Assembly (NCBI GenBank): GCA_910577175.1
Contig: CAJTLU010000001.1
Location: 1 to 64,000 of the forward strand
DNA: 64,000 bases
Source: an uncultured Lachnospiraceae bacterium
Lineage (GTDB): Bacteria; Bacillota; Clostridia; Lachnospirales; Lachnospiraceae
Direction: 5' to 3'
Below are positions 39,682 through 48,583 of this stretch, piece by piece (the stretch's first letter is position 1; the number at the start of each line of letters is the position of its first letter). A program made the translations under genes and the position numbers. Under the pieces are notes generated by a model. The model saw only the letters and a program-made list of their open reading frames with translations. It was not told the DNA's origin and searched no databases.

Positions 39682-40617
39682 ATGTCATTTTCGATGGAGG
39701 TAAAGCGGGAGCTTTCCGGGGTATTTCCCCAGGCAAGGCACTGCAGGATTGCGGAGCTTTCCGCACTTATTACACAATGTGGAAAAATAGATGTTGACAA
39801 AAGTGGACATCTTCATATAAAATTACAAACGGAAAGCGGGTATGTGGCACGCAAATGCTGCCTGCTGTTCCACCGGCTGTGTTCCCTGCCGCTTTCGGTC
39901 TGTGTAAGGACGGCAAAGGGAAAACGGACATCCGTCCAGTATGTTATGAAAATACAGGGGGATGAAGCTGTAAAAAAGATATTGGAATTGTTGAAGTTAA
40001 AAACGCTTGGCAAGGACGGCCTGCTTGCGGCAGACGGTATGGTTATACTGCATACCTGCTGCAAGCGGGCATTTCTGCGGGGAATGTTTCTCGCGTCCGG
40101 TTCGGTCAGTAATCCGCAGAAGTCGTATCATTTTGAAATCAGCGAGCAGGAGCGGGAGCGGGCAGAACAGCTCCTTGTGCTGATTCGTTCGTTTGAAGTA
40201 GATGCCAAGCGGATTGTGCGGAAAAGCTATCATGTGCTTTATGTCAAGGAAGGCGCGCAGGTAGTAGAACTGTTAAATATTATGGAGGCGCATCTTGCCC
40301 TGATGGAGTTTGAAAATGTACGGATTGTAAAGGACGTGCGCAATTCCGTCAACAGGCAGGTCAACTGTGAGACTGCCAATCTGAGCAAGACTGTAAATGC
40401 TGCCAGAAGGCAGTATGAGGATATCGTATTTATCCGGGAAAAAGCAGGGCTGCATGCGTTGTCCGAGAATCTGGAGGAGGTTGCGTTGCTGCGGCTTTCT
40501 TATCCGGAGGCGTCATTGACAGAGCTGGGTGAGATGCTCAGCCCGAAGCTTGGAAAGTCCGGCGTAAACCACCGTCTGAAAAAAATCAGCGAATATGCGG
40601 AGAGTTTACGGGGTTAA
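39682..40617 (+). CDS. whiA: DNA-binding protein WhiA
   Basis: A 311-residue protein with a degenerate LAGLIDADG-endonuclease-like N-terminal domain (MEVKRELSGVFPQARHCRIA and GMFLASGSVSNPQKSYHFEI) and a C-terminal helix-turn-helix (YPEASLTELGEMLSPKLGKS). In Streptomyces it controls sporulation; in Firmicutes it affects cell division and chromosome segregation. GGAGGAAAC precedes the ATG at 39682. rapZ and yvcK, which usually sit between murB and whiA, are absent. A Crh-like gene follows 17 bases later. Confidence 0.94.
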   Translation: MSFSMEVKRELSGVFPQARHCRIAELSALITQCGKIDVDKSGHLHIKLQTESGYVARKCCLLFHRLCSLPLSVCVRTAKGKRTSVQYVMKIQGDEAVKKILELLKLKTLGKDGLLAADGMVILHTCCKRAFLRGMFLASGSVSNPQKSYHFEISEQERERAEQLLVLIRSFEVDAKRIVRKSYHVLYVKEGAQVVELLNIMEAHLALMEFENVRIVKDVRNSVNRQVNCETANLSKTVNAARRQYEDIVFIREKAGLHALSENLEEVALLRLSYPEASLTELGEMLSPKLGKSGVNHRLKKISEYAESLRG

Positions 40618-40634
40618 TTAAAGGAGGATTTGAA

Positions 40635-40892
40635 ATGATTTCAAAAAGTATCACAATCAGTATTCCTTCCGGTCTGGAAGCAAGGCCGGTAGCACTTTTG
40701 GTACAGGTGGCGAGCCGTTACGACAGCAGGATTTATATTGAAAGCGGCGACAAAACAATCAATGCCAAAAGCATCATGGGAATGATGACGCTCGGGCTTG
40801 CTGCGGGAGAGAATGTGACGGTGAATGCGGACGGAGCGGACGAAGAGAGCGCCATTGCCGAGATTGAAAAGTATCTGAGTGCGGATAGTTAG
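40635..40892 (+). CDS. Crh-like HPr paralogue with Glu at position 15
   Basis: An 85-residue HPr-fold protein. The position of the phosphorylatable His15 is taken by Glu (GLEARPVALL), so it cannot carry phosphate from PEP in the sugar PTS. The regulatory site Ser46 is kept in AKSIMG, so it can still be a substrate of HprK encoded in the same cluster. Bacillus Crh has Gln at this place. It should act only as a catabolite-control cofactor. AAGGAGG precedes the ATG. Its TAG stop overlaps the first bases of the family B element. Confidence 0.9.
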   Translation: MISKSITISIPSGLEARPVALLVQVASRYDSRIYIESGDKTINAKSIMGMMTLGLAAGENVTVNADGADEESAIAEIEKYLSADS

Positions 40893-41052
40893 TGCCTTGT
40901 CCCGCTGATATTTAGTCAAACCCACTTGTCTATTTGCTCATCTGCCGCGTTGAATTTTCTAGCCGTAGCCACCGCTACACCGTCAAAAATCCGCCTTGCA
41001 GATGAACAAATATCCTGTGTGCTTTCGCCAAATATCAACAGGACAAGACACT
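40891..41052. repeat. Family B long-hairpin intergenic element, full copy
   Basis: The outer arms 40891-40913 and 41030-41052 match at 20 of 23 positions, and the inner arms 40931-40945 and 40998-41012 at 14 of 15. All four exceptions are C-A on the plus strand and G-U on the minus strand, so the minus strand is the better RNA. The tip is GTAGC-CACC-GCTAC (40965-40978). It begins inside the crh stop codon and ends about 100 bases before dnaE. A half copy is at 28462-28532. Confidence 0.75.
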
Positions 41053-41156
41053 AGGAAGGATTGCCGTAAGGATGCGGGTTATGCGTGTCTTTGCGGCTTT
41101 GCTTTTGCAACAGGTGGGACATGCTGCGGCAGGATGGCGCCGGGAAAGGAGGAGGC

Positions 41157-44100
41157 ATGGAATTTACACATCTTCATGTACATACGGAGTACAGCCTTTT
41201 AGACGGTTCTTCTAAAATCAAGGAAATTGTCGCCCGTGCGAAGGAGCTTGGCATGGACAGCCTTGCGATTACCGACCACGGGGTAATGTACGGGGTCATT
41301 GACTTTTACCGTGCCTGTAAGGCGGAGGGCATCCGTCCGGTCTTAGGCTGTGAAATCTATGTCGCGCCCGGCTCCCGATTTCAGAAGGAGGGCAACGCCT
41401 CGGATGAGCGGTATTACCATCTGGTGCTGCTTGCCGAAAATAACAAGGGCTATTCCAACCTGATTAAGATTGTTTCCAAGGGCTTTACCGAAGGGTATTA
41501 TTATAAGCCGCGTGTCGATTTAGAAGTTCTGCAAGAGTATCACGAGGGAATTATCGCGCTTTCGGCGTGTCTTGCGGGCGAGGTTGCCACACAGATACGG
41601 CGCGGCTTTTATGAGGAGGGAAAGGCTGCGGCTCTGCGCCTTCTGGATATTTTCGGCGAGGGAAATTTTTTCCTGGAGCTGCAGGACCACGGGATTCCCG
41701 AACAGAAGACCGTGAACCAGGCGCTGTTACGCATGAGCGCGGAGACAGGCATTCCGCTTGTTGCCACAAACGACGTGCATTATACGTTTGCCGAGGACGA
41801 GAAAGCGCACGATATCCTGCTCTGCATCCAGACGCAGAAAAAGGTATCGGATACGGACCGGATGCGCTATGACGGCGGGCAGTATTACCTGAAGTCGCCG
41901 GAGGAAATGGAGACGCTGTTCCCTTATGCGAAGGAGGCGCTGCGGCGGACGAAGGAGATTTCGGACCGCTGCGATGTGGAGATTGTATTCGGAGAGTATA
42001 AGCTGCCAAAGTACGATGTCCCGGAGGGCTATACGGCAAAGGAATACCTTCGTCTGCTCTGTGAGGAGGGCTTTGCGGCGCGCTATCCGGAGGCGGACGA
42101 TTCACTCAGGGAGCGCTTAAACTATGAGCTGAAGGTAATTGAGGACATGGGCTTTGTTGATTATTTCCTCATTGTCTGGGACTTTATCAAATACAGCCGC
42201 GACCATGGGATTGCGGTCGGCCCCGGCAGAGGAAGCGGCGCCGGGAGTATAGCGGCGTACTGCTTACGGATTACCGATATCGACCCGATTCACTATAACC
42301 TGCTGTTTGAGCGCTTCTTAAATCCGGAGCGTCTGACGATGCCTGACTTTGATATCGATTTCTGCTTTGAACGTCGGCAGGAAGTTATCGACTATGTCGT
42401 GCGGAAGTATGGAAAGGACCAGGTCGTGCAGATTGTTACGTTCGGTACAATGGCGGCGCGGCTTGCCATCCGTGATGTCGGACGGGCAATGGACCTGCCG
42501 TATGCGAAGGTAGACAGCGTTGCAAAGCAGGTGCCGAACGAGCTTGGGATTACGATAGAAAAGGCGTTGGTACAGAATCCGGAGCTGCGGCAGATGTACG
42601 AGACGGATGAGGAAGTAAAAGAGCTGATTACAATGTCTGAGCGTCTTGAGGGGCTTCCGCGCCATACGTCGATGCATGCGGCGGGGGTTATCATCAGTAA
42701 TGCGCCGGCGGACGAATATGTCCCGCTCTGCCGCGGCGCGGACGATGTGATTGTCACGCAGTTTACGATGACGACGTTAGAGGAGCTTGGGCTTTTGAAA
42801 ATGGATTTCTTAGGCCTTAGGACACTGACCGTCATCCAGGATGCGGTAAAGTTAATAAACCGGGGCAGGAGCGGGGCAGATGTGCTGGATATCGATGCGA
42901 TTGATGAGGTGGACCCGAAAGTATACGAGCTAATCAGCTCCGGAAAAACGGAGGGCGTGTTCCAGCTGGAAAGCACCGGCATGAAGAGCTTTATGAAGGA
43001 ATTAAAGCCGGGAAATATGGAAGACATTATTGCGGGGATTTCCCTGTACCGTCCGGGACCGATGGACTTTATCCCGAAGTATATCGGAGGAAAGCACAAT
43101 CCCACGTCGGTCGTATACGACTGTAAGGAGCTGGAACCGATTTTACAGCCGACCTACGGCTGTATCGTATACCAGGAGCAGGTCATGCAGATTGTACGGG
43201 ACCTCGCAGGTTACAGCTACGGGCGGAGCGACCTGGTGCGCCGTGCCATGTCGAAGAAAAAGGCGTCGGTGATGGAAAAGGAGCGCCGGAATTTCGTATA
43301 TGGGAATGCCGAGGAAGGGGTAAAGGGCTGTATTGCAAACGGAATTTCCGAGCAGGTTGCCAATAAAATTTTTGATGAGATGACAGATTTTGCAAAATAT
43401 GCCTTTAACAAGTCCCATGCGGCATGCTATGCGGTAGTCGCCTACCAGACCGCTTATTTAAAGTGCTATTATCCGGTGGAGTTTATGGCGGCGTTAATGA
43501 CCTCGGTTATGGACAATGCCGGGAAGGTGGCAGGGTATATCCTGACCTGCCGCCAGATGGGGATTGAAATACTGCCGCCGGACGTAAACAAGGGCGAGGC
43601 GCGGTTTACGACGGAGGGAAACTGCATCCGCTTTGCACTCGCGGCAATTAAGGGACTCGGAAAGCCTCTGATTGAAGCGGTTACGGCGGAGCGTGAGGAA
43701 AACGGGGCATATACGACCTTAAAGGACTTTGTGGAGCGCCTGTCCGGAACGGGAGTCAATAAGCGTTCCCTTGAGAGCTTTATCAAATCCGGTGCGTTTG
43801 ACTGCCTAAAGGGCAACCGGCGGCAGCTGATGCAAAGCTATGCCGCAATTGTGGACAACATCGTGACGGACCGGAAGAAGAGCCTTTCCGGTCAGATGAG
43901 CTTGTTTGATTTTGCCGCGCCAGAGGATAAGGAGAGCTTTGAGGTACGGCTGCCGGATGTTCCGGAGTTTGATAAAAACGAATTGCTGGCGTTTGAAAAG
44001 GAAACGCTCGGGATTTATCTGAGCGGACATCCGTTACAGGAGTATGAAGCTATGCTTGCCGCTAATGTGACGAGACTTTCCTCTGATTTTCTCCCGCCGG

Positions 44101-44642
44101 AGGAAGGTGAAATGGAAGAGTCGAAGGTCAATGACGGCGAGGCGGCGGTCATCGGCGGAATGATTACCGGGATTACAAGAAAGACGACCTGCAGTAATTC
44201 GCTTATGGCGTTTGTCACGGTGGAGGATTTGCTGGGAACCGTGGAGGTCATTGTCTTCCCGCGGGACTTTGAAAAGTATAAGCAGGAGATTTATGAAGAT
44301 AATAAAGTATTAATCCGGGGAAGAGTCGGTGTCGAAGAGGAGCGCGCGGCGCGCCTGATTTGTAGTGAAATTATCCCGTTTGCATCGGTACCGCGTGAGG
44401 TATGGGTGCGCTTCCCGGACAAGGAAGCCTTTTTGCAACAGGAGCAGAGGCTGTACGGGATACTGGATTCATTTGACGGGAAGGATGAGACAGTCGTGTA
44501 TTGTGTGGCAGAGAAAGCGATAAAACGTCTGCCGAAAAGCCATACAACAGCAGCGTGCGGGGCACTGGAAAAACAGCTTCTGGAAGCTTTTGGAAAAGAA
44601 TCTGTAAAAGTCGTGGAAAAAAAACTTGAAAAACATGGATAA
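41157..44642 (+). CDS. dnaE: DNA polymerase III subunit alpha
   Basis: A 1161-residue C-family DNA polymerase. The N-terminal PHP domain shows FTHLHVHTEYSLLDGSS and ITDHGVMYGV. The catalytic aspartates are in PDFDIDF near residue 405, and GPGRGSGAGSI lies upstream of them. Helix-hairpin-helix and OB domains follow (FVTVEDLLGTVEVIVFPRDF). In low-G+C Firmicutes this DnaE usually works beside PolC in primer extension. GGAGGAGGC precedes the ATG at 41157; the longer frame from 41085 has no ribosome binding site. Confidence 0.95.
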   Translation: MEFTHLHVHTEYSLLDGSSKIKEIVARAKELGMDSLAITDHGVMYGVIDFYRACKAEGIRPVLGCEIYVAPGSRFQKEGNASDERYYHLVLLAENNKGYSNLIKIVSKGFTEGYYYKPRVDLEVLQEYHEGIIALSACLAGEVATQIRRGFYEEGKAAALRLLDIFGEGNFFLELQDHGIPEQKTVNQALLRMSAETGIPLVATNDVHYTFAEDEKAHDILLCIQTQKKVSDTDRMRYDGGQYYLKSPEEMETLFPYAKEALRRTKEISDRCDVEIVFGEYKLPKYDVPEGYTAKEYLRLLCEEGFAARYPEADDSLRERLNYELKVIEDMGFVDYFLIVWDFIKYSRDHGIAVGPGRGSGAGSIAAYCLRITDIDPIHYNLLFERFLNPERLTMPDFDIDFCFERRQEVIDYVVRKYGKDQVVQIVTFGTMAARLAIRDVGRAMDLPYAKVDSVAKQVPNELGITIEKALVQNPELRQMYETDEEVKELITMSERLEGLPRHTSMHAAGVIISNAPADEYVPLCRGADDVIVTQFTMTTLEELGLLKMDFLGLRTLTVIQDAVKLINRGRSGADVLDIDAIDEVDPKVYELISSGKTEGVFQLESTGMKSFMKELKPGNMEDIIAGISLYRPGPMDFIPKYIGGKHNPTSVVYDCKELEPILQPTYGCIVYQEQVMQIVRDLAGYSYGRSDLVRRAMSKKKASVMEKERRNFVYGNAEEGVKGCIANGISEQVANKIFDEMTDFAKYAFNKSHAACYAVVAYQTAYLKCYYPVEFMAALMTSVMDNAGKVAGYILTCRQMGIEILPPDVNKGEARFTTEGNCIRFALAAIKGLGKPLIEAVTAEREENGAYTTLKDFVERLSGTGVNKRSLESFIKSGAFDCLKGNRRQLMQSYAAIVDNIVTDRKKSLSGQMSLFDFAAPEDKESFEVRLPDVPEFDKNELLAFEKETLGIYLSGHPLQEYEAMLAANVTRLSSDFLPPEEGEMEESKVNDGEAAVIGGMITGITRKTTCSNSLMAFVTVEDLLGTVEVIVFPRDFEKYKQEIYEDNKVLIRGRVGVEEERAARLICSEIIPFASVPREVWVRFPDKEAFLQQEQRLYGILDSFDGKDETVVYCVAEKAIKRLPKSHTTAACGALEKQLLEAFGKESVKVVEKKLEKHG

Positions 44643-44654
44643 ACGCAGTACAAT
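44626..44654 (+). promoter_or_regulatory. pfkA promoter
   Basis: TTGAAA (44626-44631) and TACAAT (44649-44654) are 17 bases apart. The -35 box lies within the last codons of dnaE. Confidence 0.75.
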
Positions 44655-44698
44655 ACTATGGGAATGTATTTGGGAATATAGCACGGAGGAATGGAGAT

Positions 44699-45712
44699 AT
44701 GGCAACAAAAAAAGTGGTAAAGAAGGCTGCGGAGCCGGGAGATAATATTAAGACCATCGGAGTATTGACGAGCGGGGGCGACGCGCCTGGCATGAACGCG
44801 GTGATTCGTGCCGTAGTCAGGACTGCGCTTGCAAGCGGCAGAAAAGTAAAGGGAATCCGCAGAGGTTATGCCGGACTTCTGGAAGAAGATATTGTTGATA
44901 TGAACGCAAAGAGCGTTGCCGATATTATCCAGCGCGGCGGAACTGTTTTATATACCGCAAGATGCGCGGAGTTTATGACGGCAGAAGGACAGGACAAGGG
45001 CGCGGCAATCTGTAAGAAGCACGGAATCGATGCGATTGTTGTCATTGGCGGCGACGGTTCTTTTCAGGGCGCCAGAAAGCTTGCGGCACGCGGCATTAAT
45101 ACCATCGGGGTGCCGGGAACCATTGACCTTGATATTGCCTGCACGGACTACACAGTCGGCTTTGATACGGCAATCAATACGGCAATGGAGGCAATTGATA
45201 AGGTGCGCGATACCTCTACTTCCCATGAAAGATGCAGCATCATCGAGGTAATGGGCCGTCATGCAGGTTATATTGCGCTCTGGTGCGGTATTGCCAACGG
45301 TGCGGAAGATATCCTTCTTCCGGAGCGTTATGAGGAAGGCTTTGAGCAGCGTATTATTGAAAATATCAGAGAGAAGCGGAAAATCGGCAAGAAGCATCAT
45401 ATCATTATCAATGCGGAAGGTGTCGGCGATTCCTACGAAATGGCAAAGCGTATTGAGCAGGCAACCGGTATGGAGACAAGAGCAACGATTGTCGGACATA
45501 TCCAGCGCGGCGGAAGCCCTACCTGTAAGGACCGCGTTTATGCTTCCACAATGGGAGCTATGGCGGTGGATTTGCTCTGCAAGGGCAAGACAAACCGTCT
45601 GGTAGCTTACAAGAACGGACAGTTCTGCGACTATGATATTGAGGAAGCGCTTGCGATGAAGAAGGACCTGGACGAGTACATGGTACAGATGTCAAAGCGG
45701 CTGTCAAGATAA
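44699..45712 (+). CDS. pfkA: 6-phosphofructokinase
   Basis: A 337-residue PfkA-type enzyme of glycolysis. GVLTSGGDAPGMNAVIRAVV is the ATP site, VVIGGDGSFQGA carries the Gly typical of ATP-using (not PPi-using) enzymes, and PGTIDLDIACTDYTVGFDTA holds the catalytic Asp, with Leu in place of the usual Asn between the two Asp. The first 15 residues (ATKKVVKKAAEPGDN) are an N-terminal extension beyond the usual start. ACGGAGG lies upstream of the ATG at 44699. Confidence 0.94.
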   Translation: MATKKVVKKAAEPGDNIKTIGVLTSGGDAPGMNAVIRAVVRTALASGRKVKGIRRGYAGLLEEDIVDMNAKSVADIIQRGGTVLYTARCAEFMTAEGQDKGAAICKKHGIDAIVVIGGDGSFQGARKLAARGINTIGVPGTIDLDIACTDYTVGFDTAINTAMEAIDKVRDTSTSHERCSIIEVMGRHAGYIALWCGIANGAEDILLPERYEEGFEQRIIENIREKRKIGKKHHIIINAEGVGDSYEMAKRIEQATGMETRATIVGHIQRGGSPTCKDRVYASTMGAMAVDLLCKGKTNRLVAYKNGQFCDYDIEEALAMKKDLDEYMVQMSKRLSR

Positions 45713-45753
45713 GGACGGGCTGCTGTAAAGGCATGGCACAGATGGAGAAAGTA

Positions 45754-46116
45754 ATGACGGTCTTTGACTGGTGGTCTGGCCCTGTGTGCGGGATTGCAAA
45801 CTATAAAGGTGTTCCATGTATCTATGAAAGAATCTTTGATGAAGTGAAAGATGAATGGAGCGATGAATACTATCTGACCCCGATAGGAGAAGATGCAGTA
45901 AACATACTGCTTGGGGATTGGGAAATCTGGTGTGAAGCGGTCCGGAACGGAAAGCCTCTTACAAGTTATTATGCTTTACCGGATAGAAAGAAGTATTTCC
46001 GTATAGTAGAGCTGTCTGAGCAAAAAAGGGCATATAAGAGGGCAGCCGTTTTTCGGGGACAGATTGATAAGGGATTTATTCCTGTTGATTATTATGTAGA
46101 ATGGATAGAAAAATAA
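45754..46116 (+). CDS. Hypothetical protein, 120 residues
   Basis: A small soluble protein rich in aromatic residues (VFDWWSGPVCGIANYKGVPC, later YYLTPIGEDAVNILLGDWEI). The ATG at 45754 is chosen for GGAG six bases upstream; ATGs at 45733 and 45742 are possible. The layout, with a short N-terminal beta region and a W-rich motif, is seen in uncharacterised Firmicutes proteins, but I do not recognise a family. G+C is lower than in the flanking genes. It is followed by a terminator. Confidence 0.65.
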   Translation: MTVFDWWSGPVCGIANYKGVPCIYERIFDEVKDEWSDEYYLTPIGEDAVNILLGDWEIWCEAVRNGKPLTSYYALPDRKKYFRIVELSEQKRAYKRAAVFRGQIDKGFIPVDYYVEWIEK

Positions 46117-46157
46117 TCTCTGATATAGGAAGCACTTTGATATGATTGGGAATAAAA

Positions 46158-46193
46158 GGCTGTTGCAGTTTTTATTTTGCAACAGCCCCTTGT
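46158..46193. terminator. Bidirectional terminator between convergent genes
   Basis: GGCTGTTGCA (46158-46167) pairs perfectly with TGCAACAGCC (46178-46187), with T-rich sequence on the plus side (TTGTTTT) and AAAA before the left arm (TTTT on the minus strand). Confidence 0.85.
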
Positions 46194-46199
46194 TTTCTA

Positions 46200-46712
46200 T
46201 CAGACTGCCTCGTCGACATTGGCGCCAAGCAGCGCGTCTAGGTCGGCGGCTTTTTTGTTTTTATCGTAATCTGAGTTACCGTACTTAATCATGGTACGGG
46301 TTGTTCCGCCTGCGACATAGGAACGCCCGCATTCCGGGCAGATAGCGGTTTTGATGGAAACCGTGGCGGAAATCAGCTCGTTTCCGGGCTTATTTCCCTC
46401 CCGTCTGGCATTGGCGACATGTTCCTTTTCGTGGGACATTACTGCGCCTGCCGAAGCTTCCGGAGCGATATGTCCCGGAGCCTTGAAGGAGACGTTGCCT
46501 TCGTTTGAGCCGTCGACATACTTACGTTCCTTGCAGGTCTGGCATTCGCCCTTTTTATCTGCCTTTTCCGTGCGCCTTCCGGAAGCTTCAATCTGATCTG
46601 CGGAAACGCTGCCGGTTTTTGCAGCCGGGTCCACAGGAATGCTTCCGTGTACAGGGAAAGCAGCAGTTCTGTAATCCGCGTCATTTTGAAATTGATTCAT
46701 AGAAATAAACAT
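46200..46712 (-). CDS. SprA-like putative metalloprotease with HEXXH motif
   Basis: A 170-residue protein. MSHEKEHVANA contains HEKEH, a zinc-protease HEXXH motif, and two Cys pairs (CQTCKERKY and CPECGRSY) may bind a second metal. The combination, with GNVSFKAPGHIAPEASAGAV before the motif, resembles the SprA-related family. No signal peptide is seen. GGAGGTAGACCT precedes the ATG at 46712. It follows the PilZ gene by about 36 bases, so the two are probably co-transcribed. Substrate unknown. Confidence 0.75.
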   Translation of the reverse strand: MFISMNQFQNDADYRTAAFPVHGSIPVDPAAKTGSVSADQIEASGRRTEKADKKGECQTCKERKYVDGSNEGNVSFKAPGHIAPEASAGAVMSHEKEHVANARREGNKPGNELISATVSIKTAICPECGRSYVAGGTTRTMIKYGNSDYDKNKKAADLDALLGANVDEAV

Positions 46713-46748
46713 AGGTCTACCTCCTTTTTCCTGCTGAAAAGAGCAAGA

Positions 46749-47408
46749 TTATCTTTTATCCCTTGCCGGGGAATGGGTACTCATTTTATCCTGCTGGCGT
46801 TCCCTCTGCCGTTGCATAAGATAGCCGGAAAGGGCAGTGTTTGGTTCTACAAACCGGCAGCCGTAGCTATAGGTCTGCTTCTCTTCGTCAAATTCCCTGC
46901 GTACAATCTTAGCGGCAAGTGCAAGCGTTTTGCGTCCCATAAGCGGGATGGTAAAACGGATGGTACGCGAAACGTCATATTTTTCTTTACTGATAAATCC
47001 AAAACCGGTTTCACTGATGTCCCGTACCAGTACGTCGAACGGCTTCGGCCCTGTGTGCTGGAATACGAAAATTTTCATGGGTTCACCGATATATACACGG
47101 AAAGCATTGCGCCGGTTGTAAGGCTGGGCTTCCTCCGAAAGCGGAATCTTATAGTATACCTTCCCTTTGGTTTTTGTTAAGGAAAGGGAAACAGAACGCC
47201 ATCCGAAGACGGTCTGTTCCTGGATATACAAAAGGTCGACGGTACAGGAACTGCCAAAACCGACGGTCCGTCCGTCGATTAAAATAGGCTCCAGCAGAAT
47301 ATAGTCGGAATTCACCTGGGCAATCGTTGTTGGTAAGTCTTTTGATTTTATTCCCATGGTGACTACAAGAGTCACCGCAGAATGTTCGGCTAGGTCAGCG
47401 ATGGTCAT
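46749..47408 (-). CDS. PilZ-domain c-di-GMP receptor
   Basis: A 219-residue protein with an N-terminal YcgR-N-like region and a C-terminal PilZ domain: RRNAFRV provides the R-x3-R binding arginines and DISETGFGF the D/N-x-S-x2-G motif. It should bind cyclic di-GMP, as YcgR-like flagellar brakes do. AAGGGGG precedes the ATG at 47408. It is the first gene of a minus-strand pair with the SprA-like protein. With the FliK-like protein it supports a motile lifestyle with c-di-GMP control. Confidence 0.88.
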   Translation of the reverse strand: MTIADLAEHSAVTLVVTMGIKSKDLPTTIAQVNSDYILLEPILIDGRTVGFGSSCTVDLLYIQEQTVFGWRSVSLSLTKTKGKVYYKIPLSEEAQPYNRRNAFRVYIGEPMKIFVFQHTGPKPFDVLVRDISETGFGFISKEKYDVSRTIRFTIPLMGRKTLALAAKIVRREFDEEKQTYSYGCRFVEPNTALSGYLMQRQRERQQDKMSTHSPARDKR

Positions 47409-47459
47409 AAGAGCCCCCTTGATCTATATTAAAACAAATCTTTCAGTCATTTACAGCAT

Positions 47460-47488
47460 ATTATACTATAAGTTTCTGCGGGGTGCAA
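47460..47488 (-). promoter_or_regulatory. Promoter of the PilZ gene
   Basis: On the minus strand TTGCAC (47488-47483) and a perfect TATAAT (47465-47460) are 17 bases apart. Confidence 0.8.
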
Positions 47489-47639
47489 GAAAGTTTTAAT
47501 TTGAATTTCTGAACTTTTTTTGAATTAGTTTCAAAAAATTCAGCAGTATCTGCGGCGTTATTTTTTGACGGTTCAGGAAAAAACTCTCTTTTCCGGTGCC
47601 AATGGGAATAAAACCCTTGGAATCTCTTTCCGAAATGAC

Positions 47640-47668
47640 TTGACGAGGGGAGAGGTCTGTGCCATACT
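47640..47668 (+). promoter_or_regulatory. dapF promoter
   Basis: TTGACG (47640-47645) and CATACT (47663-47668) are 17 bases apart. The gap 47489-47639 otherwise shows only an A/T-rich inverted repeat near 47511-47544. Confidence 0.65.
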
Positions 47669-47749
47669 ATCTATACGAAAGAAGTACATACGTCCGGCGG
47701 GAAGACCGGTACGTGGTGCCGCAGGGACGCGGCGGGAAGGCAGGATAAA

Positions 47750-48583
47750 ATGAAGTTTACGAAAATGCAGGGGTGCGGAAATGATTATGTTTACGTAAAT
47801 TGCCTGAAAGAAACGGTGGAAAATCCGGCGGAGGTTGCAGTCAGAATCAGTGACCGGCATTTTGGCGTCGGCTCGGACGGACTGATTTTGATTTGTCCTT
47901 CCGAAACGGCAGATTTCAAAATGGTAATGTATAATGCGGATGGTTCCCAGGCACAGATGTGCGGCAACGGAATCCGTTGCGTCGGAAAATACGTGTACGA
48001 TTACGGACTGACGGACAAGACCGTGGTTCTGGTGGAGACACCGGCTGGTGTGAAGGAGCTTACGCTTCATATAGAAGAGGGAAAGGTAGCGGAAGTGACG
48101 GTTTGTATGGGGAGCCCGGTGACGGAGGCAGAAAAAATCCCGGTAATCGCAGAAAAGAGCCCGGTAATCGCAGAGCCGGTTGAAGTGGAAGGCAGAAAGG
48201 AAGTAATGACCTGTGTTTCTATGGGAAATCCACATGCCATCTTTTTTGTAGAGGACCCGATGTTGCTTCCGTTAGAGCAGCTCGGACCAGCCTATGAGAC
48301 GCATGAGCGCTTCCCGGAGCGTACCAATACCGAGTTTGTCCGGGTCATCGACAGGAATACGTTACTGATGCGCGTATGGGAGCGCGGCTCAGGCGAGACG
48401 CTTGCCTGCGGTACCGGCGCCTGTGCCTGTGCCTATGCAGCGATTGTAAACGGCTATACAGAGGATACGGTAACGGTAAAGCTTCTTGGAGGGGATTTGA
48501 AAATACAATATGACAGGGACAAGAATGTTATTTATATGACCGGACCTGCAGTAACGGTATTTGAGGGGGAATATGAAGCATGA
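47750..48583 (+). CDS. dapF: Diaminopimelate epimerase
   Basis: A 277-residue enzyme making meso-diaminopimelate for peptidoglycan and lysine. The paired catalytic cysteines are in MCGNGIRC and ACGTGACACA. The N-terminus FTKMQGCGNDYVYV is typical. A short tandem repeat (EKIPVIAEKSPVIAEPVEVE, near residues 127-146) is an insertion of two copies of PVIAE. Its stop overlaps the next start by 4 bases, so it is coupled to the S66 peptidase gene. Confidence 0.94.
   Translation: MKFTKMQGCGNDYVYVNCLKETVENPAEVAVRISDRHFGVGSDGLILICPSETADFKMVMYNADGSQAQMCGNGIRCVGKYVYDYGLTDKTVVLVETPAGVKELTLHIEEGKVAEVTVCMGSPVTEAEKIPVIAEKSPVIAEPVEVEGRKEVMTCVSMGNPHAIFFVEDPMLLPLEQLGPAYETHERFPERTNTEFVRVIDRNTLLMRVWERGSGETLACGTGACACAYAAIVNGYTEDTVTVKLLGGDLKIQYDRDKNVIYMTGPAVTVFEGEYEA

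Noticed and set aside
40635..40892. Standard PTS HPr
   Set aside because: His15 is replaced by Glu in an otherwise undamaged protein, so it cannot be the PTS phosphocarrier.
44699..45712. PPi-dependent phosphofructokinase
   Set aside because: The GGDGS motif has the Gly of ATP-dependent enzymes.
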